Shown: positions 26,251 through 35,124 of the stretch, one piece after another
How positions within the stretch are numbered: position 1 is the first letter of the stretch
Layout: every line of letters starts with the position of its first letter
Assembly (NCBI GenBank): GCA_902826775.1
Contig: CADEHE010000011.1
Location: 124,001 to 188,000 of the forward strand
DNA: 64,000 nucleotides
Direction: 5' to 3'
Origin: an uncultured Pseudomonadota bacterium
GTDB lineage: Bacteria; Pseudomonadota; Gammaproteobacteria; Burkholderiales; JALYOK01
The notes under the pieces: generated by a model
The model's database searches: none
Told to the model about the DNA's origin: nothing
Seen by the model: the letters and a program-made list of their open reading frames with translations, nothing else
Position numbers and translations under genes: made by a program

Positions 26251-26466
26251 AGGCGACGACGCACTTTATTTTTTGCGCGGCGCCCTTCGGAGGGAAGGAT
26301 TGTGGGGGAAGGATTCTGTACGCTGCGCGCGGTGAAAAACGGAAACGACTTGACGACTCAAGGCTAGCCTAAACTCGGCTCCGCGCTGCGTCAAGCGCAA
26401 TCTATTGCGGCAGCGCAGATCATTTTCATGCCACATTTGCGTCGCGCGAGTGTGCTAAGCATCAAT

Positions 26467-27339
26467 CTAAAACCATCTGCGCTTGCGCGCCGCATTCAGG
26501 AACTCATCCAAGATCGGCATGCAGTCCAAGAGTGACGCATCGCCGGGCTGATGAAATTCCGGATGCCACTGCACGCCAAACACGTAGCTTGGTCCTTTCC
26601 AGCGAATGGCTTCGACCACGTGGTCTTCTTCTGAGCGCGCCTCGATCTGCAAATCACGCCCTAGGTTTTTGACCGCTTGATGATGTATGGAGTTCACGCG
26701 CGCCTTGGCCAGTTCGGGGTAAAGACGCGCCATTCCAGATCCCGGATCGAAGCGGATCTCGTGAAAATTCTGATCGAACTGATCGCTGCGATGCTCCCGC
26801 GAACTCGCCAGCTGGGTAGACAAGTCTTGATACAGCGAACCGCCGAAGGCGACGTTGATCAACTGCAAGCCACGGCAAATGCCGAGAATCGGTTTGCCGC
26901 GCTCGATGAATTCGTTGACCAGTTCCATTTCGTAGCTGTCGCGAATGCGGTCGCCCGCCCATTCCTGCTTGAGCGGTGCTTCGCCGTAATTCGAAGGACT
27001 TAGGTCAGCCCCGCCTTGCAGGACCAAGCCGTCGAGATTCTTCGCGTAGTCGCTCAGACGGATGTCGCTGCGATGCAGCAGCCCGACGCTGTCCACCACC
27101 GGCACCATGAACACGAGCACATTGCGCGCCATGACCCAATGAGCCACCGATTGTTCAAGGTATTGCAGCGTTTTCGATTCCATGCCCTTGCCATCGGGCT
27201 GCGGGTGGAAGATGCGCGCGGAGATGCCAATGCGCAAAGTGTGGCTGCGCCGAGCGCGCGCCAGACGGGTGCGCAGCGCTTCGCCCACATCGCTGATCAC
27301 GCGACGCCACTCGGGGCGCGCTTCATTAGTGATGGCCAT
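26467..27339 (-). CDS. Class I glutamine amidotransferase-like hydrolase (peptidase C26)
   Basis: A 290-residue protein of the gamma-glutamyl-GABA hydrolase (PuuD)/C26 family. It has the nucleophile Cys in PILGICRGLQLINVAFGG, the catalytic His in VFGVQWHPEF and LVLQGGADLSPSNYGE upstream. The ATG at 27339 is used; the frame also opens at TTG 27345. It probably cleaves a gamma-glutamyl amide. The substrate is unknown, and no putrescine pathway genes are nearby. Confidence 0.88.
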   Translation of the reverse strand: MAITNEARPEWRRVISDVGEALRTRLARARRSHTLRIGISARIFHPQPDGKGMESKTLQYLEQSVAHWVMARNVLVFMVPVVDSVGLLHRSDIRLSDYAKNLDGLVLQGGADLSPSNYGEAPLKQEWAGDRIRDSYEMELVNEFIERGKPILGICRGLQLINVAFGGSLYQDLSTQLASSREHRSDQFDQNFHEIRFDPGSGMARLYPELAKARVNSIHHQAVKNLGRDLQIEARSEEDHVVEAIRWKGPSYVFGVQWHPEFHQPGDASLLDCMPILDEFLNAARKRRWF

Positions 27340-27446
27340 GAGCAAGTTGCATGTTAAACGCTTCCGTGTACCAGCGAAAGTGCGGCGGTTTCAGATACTA
27401 TCGTCTCTATCTCGACTGAAACATCTTAGACGTTTTCTTACAGCAG

Positions 27447-27460
27447 CATAGGCGCCTATG
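27447..27460. promoter_or_regulatory. 14-bp palindrome between divergent genes
   Basis: CATAGGCGCCTATG is perfectly palindromic and sits in the 226-nt gap between the amidotransferase gene and threonine aldolase, about 106 nt upstream of each start. It is a candidate shared operator. Confidence 0.4.
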
Positions 27461-27565
27461 TATGCGATTTCCTCGGGCTCCGCAGGCGTCGCGGCAATGC
27501 GCGCTTAGCTGTACGATGATCGAGGGTATTATGCGCAGTATCTAATATTGTTTGGACTACCCGCG

Positions 27566-28573
27566 ATGAAAGTCATCGATCTGCGCAGCGATACCGTAAC
27601 GAAACCAACGCCTCCGATGCGCGCGGTGATGGCCGCGGCGGAGGTGGGCGATGACGTCTACGGTGAAGACCCGACGGTGAATCGCTTAGAAGTGTTAGCG
27701 GCAGAGTTGCTGGGCAAGGAAGCGGCGCTGTATGCCTGTAGCGGCACGCAAACCAATTTACTCGGCGTGATGTCGCATTGCGAACGAGGCGATGAGTATA
27801 TCGTCGGCCAGCAGGCGCATACGTACAAATACGAGGGCGGCGGCGCCGCGGTGCTCGGCAGCATCCAGCCGCAACCGCTGGATTTCGAGCCGGACGGCAC
27901 ACTCAATCTCGACAAAGTCGCTGCGGCGATCAAGCCGATCGATCCGCATTTCGCGCGCACGCGCTTGCTCTGTTTAGAAAATACCACTGCAGGCAAACCA
28001 CTGCCGCTGGAATACCTAGCCAAAGCAAGTGCGTTTGCCCGCGAGCGCGGCCTGGCCTTGCATCTGGATGGGGCGCGCTTGTTCAACGCCGTTGTCGCGC
28101 ACGGCGTGCCGGTGCAAGAAATCGCGCGGCACTTCGATTCTATTTCCGTGTGCTTGTCGAAGGGGCTGGGCGCCCCTGTTGGTTCGGTGTTGGTCGGCTC
28201 GAAAGAGTTAATTGCCAAAGCGCGCCGCTGGCGCAAAGTATTGGGCGGGGGCATGCGCCAAGCGGGTATCATGGCCGCGGCCGGCATCTACGGGCTGCAG
28301 CATCACGTTGAGCGCTTGCGCGAGGATCATGCCAACGCCCGTGAACTCGCGCGCGCCTTGAGCGCGATTGATGCGATCAAGGTCGACCCCGCGCAAACCA
28401 ACATGGTGTTCATGCACGTGGCGCCGGCCCAAGCCGAGGCGTTGCGGGGGCACTTGAAGCAGCAAGGCATCCTAATCGGCGCCGGCAGTAGCGTGCGCAT
28501 GGTTATGCACTTGGACGTGGACGATGCGGACGTGCGGCGCGTTGCCGCGGCGGCCCAGACGTTCTTCCATTAA
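27566..28573 (+). CDS. ltaE: Low-specificity L-threonine aldolase
   Basis: A 335-residue fold-type I PLP enzyme beginning MKVIDLRSDTVTKPT, the usual LtaE N-terminus, which is why the ATG at 27566 is chosen. It has the PLP Lys199 in SVCLSKGLGAPVGS, His in AHTYKYEGGG and ALHLDGARLFNA. It splits L-threonine or L-allo-threonine into glycine and acetaldehyde. Single gene with no terminator seen before the convergent SDR gene. Confidence 0.95.
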   Translation: MKVIDLRSDTVTKPTPPMRAVMAAAEVGDDVYGEDPTVNRLEVLAAELLGKEAALYACSGTQTNLLGVMSHCERGDEYIVGQQAHTYKYEGGGAAVLGSIQPQPLDFEPDGTLNLDKVAAAIKPIDPHFARTRLLCLENTTAGKPLPLEYLAKASAFARERGLALHLDGARLFNAVVAHGVPVQEIARHFDSISVCLSKGLGAPVGSVLVGSKELIAKARRWRKVLGGGMRQAGIMAAAGIYGLQHHVERLREDHANARELARALSAIDAIKVDPAQTNMVFMHVAPAQAEALRGHLKQQGILIGAGSSVRMVMHLDVDDADVRRVAAAAQTFFH

Positions 28574-28582
28574 GCGAGCGTG

Positions 28583-29278
28583 TTAGAAGCGCTCCATCCA
28601 AGGCCGTAGTTCCACCTCCCAGGTCCAGGCGCTGCGCCCTTGGCGGTGAATTTGCAGGTAGGTTTTCGCGATTTCGTCCGGATCGAGGAAGCGCGCTTGA
28701 GCGCGGTTTTCTTCCGTCTTCGCATAGGTCGTGGCGATGCCGCCGTCAATGACGAAGTGAGCGACGTGAATGCCCTTGGGCGCCAACTCGCGCGCCATGC
28801 TCTGCGCCAGCCCGCGCAACCCAAACTTGCCCATCGCGAACGACGCCGACTCGGCGAAGCCCTTCACGCTCGCCGTCGCGCCGGTAAATAAGATGCTGCC
28901 GCGGCCCTGCGTCAGCATGCGTTGGGCCGCTTGCTGCCCAACCAGAAAGCCTCCGTAGCAACTCACCAGCAAACCTTGGCGCACCTTGGCGGAATCGAGC
29001 GCGTGAACCGGGCCGCGTTCGCGCGCGCTGGCGTTGTACACGACCAGATCCGGCGTGCCCACTTCCCCGTCGAGGCGATCGAATAACGCAGCCACAGAGC
29101 CGGCGTCGCTGGCATCGCAGCCATACGCCTTGGCGCCGGTGGCGCGGCAGAGATCTTGGAGTTTGTCGATGTTGCGCGCCGCCAGTGCGACGCGCATGCC
29201 TTCGCCTGCGCATAGGCGCGCGAGCGAAGCGCTCAGCCCAGCGCCGGCGCCAACGATGAGTGCGGTTTCAGTAGCCAT
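28583..29278 (-). CDS. Atypical SDR-family protein lacking the catalytic Tyr
   Basis: A 231-residue short-chain dehydrogenase/reductase fold with a variant glycine motif GAGAGLS (10-16) and YNAS (81-84) in place of NNAG. At the active site the YxxxK motif reads F147-A-M-G-K151, so the catalytic Tyr is Phe. A classical SDR reaction is therefore unlikely or different. It is 45 nt downstream of the MscS gene on the same strand and may be co-transcribed. Cofactor binding looks intact. Confidence 0.85.
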   Translation of the reverse strand: MATETALIVGAGAGLSASLARLCAGEGMRVALAARNIDKLQDLCRATGAKAYGCDASDAGSVAALFDRLDGEVGTPDLVVYNASARERGPVHALDSAKVRQGLLVSCYGGFLVGQQAAQRMLTQGRGSILFTGATASVKGFAESASFAMGKFGLRGLAQSMARELAPKGIHVAHFVIDGGIATTYAKTEENRAQARFLDPDEIAKTYLQIHRQGRSAWTWEVELRPWMERF

Positions 29279-29323
29279 GTTGGTCTCTAGGTTGAGTTAG
29301 TAGGGTTCGCCCGCCTGCCTGCT

Positions 29324-30787
29324 TCAATATAAGCGCTGCGCACCGCGCACGCTTGCGGCAGACTTGCGCCGCCGTTCCATAACGTCGCCGATGCTCTTGG
29401 CCAGGCGCGGCGCCAAGTCGAATAGGCGCTGCAGCGTTTGCGCTTTGAGCACTGCGGTTTCAGTGTCCTCGAGCGCCAGCACTTGCACGTCGCTGGTTTC
29501 ACCCGCGATCAGCGAACGCTCGCCGAAAAATTCGCCTGCGCCCAGGCGTTCGACTTCCGTCGAGTTGCCCGCCGCATCGCGGATGCGCACGCTAACACGG
29601 CCGGAAAGTATCAGGTATAGCCCACCGAGTTCTTGCTCGAAGTCGAGCACGGTCTCGTCTTGCGCGAAAGTGCGAACCGGTGTCGCGTCGGAGAGCTCGC
29701 CGAGGGCAGCGCCATCCACCATGCCGACGCTGGGAAGCGCGCGCATCGCGCGCGCCGCCCGCTCTGGACCGCTCTCGCGTTGTGTCGTGGGTGCCGGCTC
29801 CAGCGGGATTTCCATCTGGATCGGATAAGGGATGGTGAGGCCGTGGCGCTGCGCCGTGTACCAAATGCGTGTCATGACATCGCCACGGATGCGCATGACC
29901 TGCGTATAGTCGGCGACCGCGAAGATCAGCCGGTAAAGCACCGAAGAATCTTGATACTCCGCGGTCATGACTAGCGGCGCCGGATCGGCAAGCACGCCAT
30001 CGACGTCGCGCATCATCTCTTGCATCACTTGCTTGACTCGGTTCGGTGGATCGTCATAGGAGAAGCCGATCTCGATCTTCTCCCGGTGCACCGGCGTCGG
30101 ACGGTTGAAGTTGACTAATTTCTCTTTTGCGATGGCCCCGTTGGGGATTACGATCAGCTCGCGCGAGCGCGTTTCAAGGTGCACCGCGCGCCAATTTATT
30201 TCGATCACGCGGCCGACCGTCTCCCCGGTTTGGATCCAGTCGCCGACGTTGAACGGGCGCTCGATCAACATGGCGATGCCGGCGAACACGTTGCCGAGCG
30301 TGTCTTGCAGGGCCAAGCCGAGCACGATCGAGCCGACGCCCAAAGCGGTCAGCAACCCGCCCAGATCGGCGTCCCACACCATTGACAGCACGATTGCCCC
30401 GCCGATCAGCACCAGCACCGTCTGCGCGAGATCGCGGAGCAATTGCGGCACGCGCCGCTGCCACGAGCCTTCCCCGGCAACGTCGAAGAACAAGGTATTC
30501 AAGAACGCCAACGCGGTGTAAATGCCCAAGATCCCCACCAACGTTGTGAGAGTGCGCGTCAGCAAGTGCGTGCCGGGTAAGCCAACTACCTTCTCCGCCG
30601 CCAGCCATGCCGCGACCGCGGGCAGCATATACAGGCGCAGATTCTGTAACGGACGTGCAAACGGCGAGCCGGCGCGCTTGAGCAGCGTGTGCGCCTCGGC
30701 GAACGCCACCATGGCGAGCGGAAAGCCGACGATCAGTGCGATCGACCAGCGGACCCAGTCTTGTGCGTGCGCGAGCGATTGCAGCAT
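29324..30787 (-). CDS. MscS-type channel with C-terminal cyclic-nucleotide-binding domain
   Basis: A 487-residue protein with several N-terminal helices, then the MscS core (about 110-330; pore helix ALGVGSIVLGLALQDTLGN, beta domain RPFNVGDWIQTGETVG). A C-terminal cNMP-binding fold spans about 370-485. The phosphate-binding cassette has G422 and E423, but the usual Arg is missing (Ser432 in AGETSDVQV), so binding of cAMP or cGMP is doubtful. It starts 3 nt after the stop of the cyclase-fold gene, so the two form an operon. It resembles bacterial bCNG channels. Confidence 0.9.
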   Translation of the reverse strand: MLQSLAHAQDWVRWSIALIVGFPLAMVAFAEAHTLLKRAGSPFARPLQNLRLYMLPAVAAWLAAEKVVGLPGTHLLTRTLTTLVGILGIYTALAFLNTLFFDVAGEGSWQRRVPQLLRDLAQTVLVLIGGAIVLSMVWDADLGGLLTALGVGSIVLGLALQDTLGNVFAGIAMLIERPFNVGDWIQTGETVGRVIEINWRAVHLETRSRELIVIPNGAIAKEKLVNFNRPTPVHREKIEIGFSYDDPPNRVKQVMQEMMRDVDGVLADPAPLVMTAEYQDSSVLYRLIFAVADYTQVMRIRGDVMTRIWYTAQRHGLTIPYPIQMEIPLEPAPTTQRESGPERAARAMRALPSVGMVDGAALGELSDATPVRTFAQDETVLDFEQELGGLYLILSGRVSVRIRDAAGNSTEVERLGAGEFFGERSLIAGETSDVQVLALEDTETAVLKAQTLQRLFDLAPRLAKSIGDVMERRRKSAASVRGAQRLY

Positions 30788-30790
30788 GCT

Positions 30791-32899
30791 CTAAGCGTCG
30801 GCCGCCAGCTCGTACATGGTCTGCGCGCCTTTGCCGGCGACCTGCACATCGGCAGCGCGCTTGAACGCGAAATCGTCTTTGCTGCGTTGGTAAGTCGAGT
30901 CCGAGACGACAATAGAGTCCGGCTGGCCCGCGTGCTCCAGCGCTTGCGCCAGACTGACCGTGTCGCCCCACAAGTCGTAGATGAACTTGCTGCGACCGAC
31001 TACGCCGCCCATTACCGGTCCGCTATTCACGCCGACTCGCACCTGCAGATTGGTTGCGTGGCGCTGGTTGAATCCGCGCACGACGTTGCGCAGCTCCAGT
31101 GCGAATTCCAGCATGCGGCGCGGATGGTCGATGGCGGGAATGTTCAGCCCGGTTACGGCCAAGTAAGACGTGCCCACCGTCTTCACCTTTTCCACGCCGA
31201 GGCGCTCGGCGACTTCATCGAGCGCGCCGACCAACTCGTTGAGCAGCGTCACCGCCTCGTCCGCCGCTTTGCGGTGCGCCACGTCGTCGAAGCCGATGAT
31301 GCTGGCGAACAGCACCGTTACGCTCGGCACCGCATCGGCGATTTGCTGCTCGCCGTCCTTCAAGCGCTGGGCGATCGGCCCAGGCAAGATATTGAGCAGC
31401 AGGTTTTCGTTTTGCTTGAGCGTAGCCTCGGTTTTCGCGGTCTGCTCCTTGAGCTTGCCGGTCATGCGATTGAACACGCTGGCGAGATCGTGGAATTCGT
31501 CGTGCGAACTGACTTCGACTACCGTATCCAATTTGCCCGCGCCGACCGCTTCAGCTCCGGCAACGAGCTGCTCGATCGGCCGCAGAAACAGCCGCGCCAG
31601 CGCCAGCGCGGCGAGCGTGAGACCCAGTTGCAGCAAGACCGCCGAGGTAAGCACTTTGCGGCCGAACTCGTTGACAGGCGCGAATGCTTCGGTTTCGTCC
31701 ATCTTGACGACCACGCCCCAGCCCAGTTCGTCCACGCCGCTCGGACCATAGGATCCCAACACATTGACGCCACGGTAGTCGGTGGCGAAAATTCGGCCAC
31801 TTTGATTGAGCAGTGCGCGGCGCGCAAGTTCGGTGCGAACTTCTTGCTCCAGTACGGAGGTTTTGAAGGTTTTGATGCGCCCAATTTGGTACGCAGGCAC
31901 GCCTGCGGCAGCCAGAGTGTCGGCGTAACCGTTGGGATTCTCGATCAAGAAGCGTGCGTCGGAGCGCATTTTGAAATCGGGCCCGACCAGGTAGACCTCG
32001 CCGGTCTTGCCGAGACCTTCTTTTGCCCAATTGCGCCCGCCGCTGACGATTATTTCTATGGGATCGCTCGGCACCTGCGTGGCCACCACGCCCAGCAATG
32101 TTCCGTTCTCGTACACCGGCGCGGCTGTGAAAGCAGCAGGCGCAGTGCGCGAAGGCAGGTAGCGCTCGAAATCGACGAGCGTGTAGTAACCTTTTTGGTT
32201 GGCGTCGCGCGCAGCACGAAAAGCGCGGGCAAGATTGGTTTGCACCAGCGCACCGGCCGTCAAGCTGGCGCCGAAATCTATTTCTTTTGCAACGCTGTAG
32301 ACGATGTTGCCATCGGCGCCGATCAGGAACAGATCGTGGTAGCCGAAGCGGCGCATTAGGCGTGCCAGTGTCGGGTGGTATTGCGCGTGTGTCGCGCTGT
32401 ACGCGCTGCCGTCCGGTGCCGCGTCTAACGCCCAACGGCCCGCTGCCGCTTGGTTCTGCGCAAGGTAGTGGTATTGCAGCACCCGGCCGGCCGGTGTGGC
32501 CGGCGCCAGGTTCTCGGCGATCGGCTCGCCCTCGGTCAAGCCTTTGAGCGAGGGCAAGAACTCTTGCTCGTAGTAAGCCCGCAGCGCCTGCGCTTCTGCG
32601 GGTTGCAGGGATGCTGCTTGCAACTCGGTGAAGTTGCCTTGAAATGCCTTGAGGGCCTGCGCGATCATCGGGTTCTCGGCCAGACCGAGCGTTTGCGAGC
32701 GCAAATCATGAAACAGCGCGCGCAATTGCGTTGTGCGCACAACACGCTGCGCGGTCAGTTCCTCGTTGACGCGCACGGTCAGCGACTTCTTGCCGTTCTG
32801 GTAGCCGAGCCATGCGGTCACGCCGATTGAGAGTAGGCTAACTCCAAGCAGCATCAGCAGCAGCTTGGATTGGATGCTAAGACGCAGTGGTAGTCGCAT
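30791..32899 (-). CDS. Membrane sensor with degenerate class III cyclase domain
   Basis: A 702-residue protein with TM1 (about 11-31), a large Cache-type periplasmic domain (about 35-412; EVYLVGPDFKMRSDARF), TM2 (about 416-438), HAMP (about 440-492), a short coiled coil and a class III nucleotide cyclase fold (about 523-700). The two metal-binding Asp positions are Ser533 (LFASIIGF) and Thr577 (KTVGTSYLAV); the transition-state Asn and Arg are Ser649 and Ala653. Substrate-contact Lys573 and Asp646 remain. It is probably catalytically dead and could act as a nucleotide or protein sensor. It overlaps in transcription with the MscS gene. Confidence 0.9.
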   Translation of the reverse strand: MRLPLRLSIQSKLLLMLLGVSLLSIGVTAWLGYQNGKKSLTVRVNEELTAQRVVRTTQLRALFHDLRSQTLGLAENPMIAQALKAFQGNFTELQAASLQPAEAQALRAYYEQEFLPSLKGLTEGEPIAENLAPATPAGRVLQYHYLAQNQAAAGRWALDAAPDGSAYSATHAQYHPTLARLMRRFGYHDLFLIGADGNIVYSVAKEIDFGASLTAGALVQTNLARAFRAARDANQKGYYTLVDFERYLPSRTAPAAFTAAPVYENGTLLGVVATQVPSDPIEIIVSGGRNWAKEGLGKTGEVYLVGPDFKMRSDARFLIENPNGYADTLAAAGVPAYQIGRIKTFKTSVLEQEVRTELARRALLNQSGRIFATDYRGVNVLGSYGPSGVDELGWGVVVKMDETEAFAPVNEFGRKVLTSAVLLQLGLTLAALALARLFLRPIEQLVAGAEAVGAGKLDTVVEVSSHDEFHDLASVFNRMTGKLKEQTAKTEATLKQNENLLLNILPGPIAQRLKDGEQQIADAVPSVTVLFASIIGFDDVAHRKAADEAVTLLNELVGALDEVAERLGVEKVKTVGTSYLAVTGLNIPAIDHPRRMLEFALELRNVVRGFNQRHATNLQVRVGVNSGPVMGGVVGRSKFIYDLWGDTVSLAQALEHAGQPDSIVVSDSTYQRSKDDFAFKRAADVQVAGKGAQTMYELAADA

Positions 32900-33019
32900 G
32901 ATTACTTGTTATTGGGTTGCGCGCCGGTCCGGTGTACCAGGCGCTGCCCGGTGCTTGACCGAACGGCGAATGTAGCGGCAAGCGAGCCGCGGCGTCAATC
33001 GGCCGCAGGGGATGTGCAG

Positions 33020-33688
33020 CTAGTCGCCACGACTGCTGCCCAAGCTCGCGCGGCGGCCGATTGAAATTAAGCGCGAGATCAAAATCGCCAAATACAGCAC
33101 GCCCAACATCTCCTCCACCATGACCGCAGAGCGCGCGTGATCCGACACCGGCGTGATCTCGCCGAAGCCGACGCTGGTGATGCAGGTAAAGCTGAAGTAA
33201 AGCAGTTCCCACCAGGAGGTCACATTGTCGGCGTTATTCGTGCTGTTGATCACGAAGGCGCCTGGCACCATGAACTCGATGAACGCGTACACGTAGGAGA
33301 AAGTAAACGCCAGCAGCGCATACATCGAGGCCGCGGCGAATAGTTCGTCGAGTGTCATGATGTCGTCGCGCAACACATAGCGCAGCAGGCAGATAACGAC
33401 ATAGCCGTGGAACGCGGCTTGCGTCAGCAAGCTCGCACCTTGCGCCGCGCCGCCGCCTGACAGCGCCTCCAGCGCTTGCAGGCCGACGGCTGCAACGAGC
33501 AATGCGTAGCCCCACAGCATCTCGCTGCCGCTGGCGCGCGCCGCGCGCAAAGCAGCCACGAGAATGGCCCAGTCCACCAGCACGATTGCGGTGTGGCCGT
33601 ACGCCCACTGCGCGAGAAAGGGATAAACGGTTACTTGCGCGAATAACGCAAGCAGCAGCACGACGTTGGGCAAGCGCAGCAACTTCAT
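33020..33688 (-). CDS. Two-pore-helix-type potassium channel
   Basis: A 222-residue membrane protein with about six hydrophobic segments and a C-terminal pore module whose filter reads TSVGFGE (171-177), a variant of TVGYG. The final helix (MLGVLYLAILISRLI) is the inner pore helix, and there is no RCK or nucleotide-binding domain. It is upstream of the cyclase-fold gene on the same strand with 120 nt between, so three channel or signalling genes stand in a row. Confidence 0.88.
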   Translation of the reverse strand: MKLLRLPNVVLLLALFAQVTVYPFLAQWAYGHTAIVLVDWAILVAALRAARASGSEMLWGYALLVAAVGLQALEALSGGGAAQGASLLTQAAFHGYVVICLLRYVLRDDIMTLDELFAAASMYALLAFTFSYVYAFIEFMVPGAFVINSTNNADNVTSWWELLYFSFTCITSVGFGEITPVSDHARSAVMVEEMLGVLYLAILISRLISIGRRASLGSSRGD

Positions 33689-33771
33689 GGGCGAAGTGGG
33701 AACGAAAGCGCCGGCCGTTGGCGCAGCGTAGAATACCGCACTCCACTCCGGTTCGTACCGCCATCGACGCC

Positions 33772-34869
33772 ATGGGCTTGCGCACGCACAACGGCAATAC
33801 CGCTAAGCCTGCCAAAGGCCGTGGTGCTGGCTTGAACGTCGAGGGACGTTTTGAGCAGGAGCGGCGCGAGACATTCGACGATGGCTGGGATACGCTCGCG
33901 CAAGAGGAGGAGCGCGCGCTCAAAACCGTCGTCACGCCGATCCAAGCTAAGAGCATCATCGCGCGCAATAACTCTCCCGATGTTCCATTCACGCAGTCGA
34001 TCAATCCCTATGCCGGTTGCGAGCACGGTTGCATTTATTGTTACGCGCGGCCGACGCACGCTTACTACAACTTGTCGCCCGGGTTGGATTTCGAAACGCG
34101 CATCTTTGCCAAGATGAACGCGGCGCAGCTGCTGCGCGCGGAGTTGAGCAAGCGTGGGTATCAAGTTGATCCGATTGCGCTGGGGGCAAACACCGATCCT
34201 TACCAACCCGCAGAGCGCGAGCTTAAGATCACCCGCTCGGTTATCGAAGTGCTGGCGGCGTGCGATCATCCGCTGACCATCGTCACCAAGAACGCATTGG
34301 TCGAACGCGATCTTGATTTGCTCGCGCCGATGGCGCAGAAAAATCTCGTGCGCGTGTTCGTTTCGGTGCCGAACCTGGATCATGACTTAGCGCGCAGACT
34401 CGAGCCGCGCGCTTCGGCGCCCGCTCGAAGAATTGAGAGTATCAGGAGGATAGCTAGATCGGGCGTGGCCGTTGGGGTGCTAGTGGCACCAGTAATACCT
34501 TTTCTGACGGATCACCAGATCGAGAGCATTTTGCAGCAAGCCTACGCCGCCGGCGCGCGCCGAGCTGGATACGTGTTGTTGCGGCTGCCGTACGAGATTA
34601 AGGATTTGTTTAAGGATTGGCTGCAGCAGCATTTTCCGCTCAAGGCGGCGCACGTGATGAGCCGCGTCCAAGCCATGCGCGAGGGCAAGGAGAACGACGC
34701 TAACTTCGGCAGCCGCCAGCGTGGCACGGGCGAATTCGCCGAATTGCTGCGCCAGCGTTTCGAGATGGCGTGCCGCAAACTGGGCTATGACGGCGAGCGT
34801 GGCGACCGCGACTTGGAGACTGGTTTGTTCGCCGCGCCCGGGGGCGACCCGCAGCTAGCGCTGTTCTAA
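33772..34869 (+). CDS. PA0069-family radical SAM protein
   Basis: A 365-residue radical SAM protein with the cluster motif CEHGCIYC in INPYAGCEHGCIYCYARPTH and an SPL-like barrel (GANTDPYQPAERELKITRSV, then LTIVTKNALVERD). The ATG at 33772 is preferred because the longer frame to 33502 runs as low-complexity shadow over the divergent channel gene. The family (PA0069/Rv2578c) is widespread, and its reaction is not established. Confidence 0.9.
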   Translation: MGLRTHNGNTAKPAKGRGAGLNVEGRFEQERRETFDDGWDTLAQEEERALKTVVTPIQAKSIIARNNSPDVPFTQSINPYAGCEHGCIYCYARPTHAYYNLSPGLDFETRIFAKMNAAQLLRAELSKRGYQVDPIALGANTDPYQPAERELKITRSVIEVLAACDHPLTIVTKNALVERDLDLLAPMAQKNLVRVFVSVPNLDHDLARRLEPRASAPARRIESIRRIARSGVAVGVLVAPVIPFLTDHQIESILQQAYAAGARRAGYVLLRLPYEIKDLFKDWLQQHFPLKAAHVMSRVQAMREGKENDANFGSRQRGTGEFAELLRQRFEMACRKLGYDGERGDRDLETGLFAAPGGDPQLALF

Positions 34870-35124
34870 TACCCCCCTGCGCCCAGACTGGCTAGCGCGG
34901 CGCGCCTTGCTTGGCACGGCGCTGGCACGAGAGGGTTTACTTTTCTACTGCAACCAGATAATTTCGCGCCACAACAACGAAGCACCGCATTCCGAGACGG
35001 TGCCTAGACCCTTGAGGAGCATTCTTTGCAGCCGCCATCAAGCGGCCGGGAAAGCTGTGCGTTTGCTTCAGAGCCGATGCCGGGAGCGTCGAGTCGCTGA
35101 CGATGGGCATAAAAGGAAGGCGTC

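Noticed and set aside
30689..32359. 556-codon plus-strand frame antisense to the cyclase-fold gene
   Set aside because: Long antisense frames are common in high-GC DNA; the product is rich in Arg, His and Gln and matches no family, while the minus strand encodes recognisable domains.
33502..33771. N-terminal extension of the radical SAM gene
   Set aside because: It is Arg-rich shadow sequence antisense to the K+ channel gene; the ATG at 33772 begins the conserved protein.
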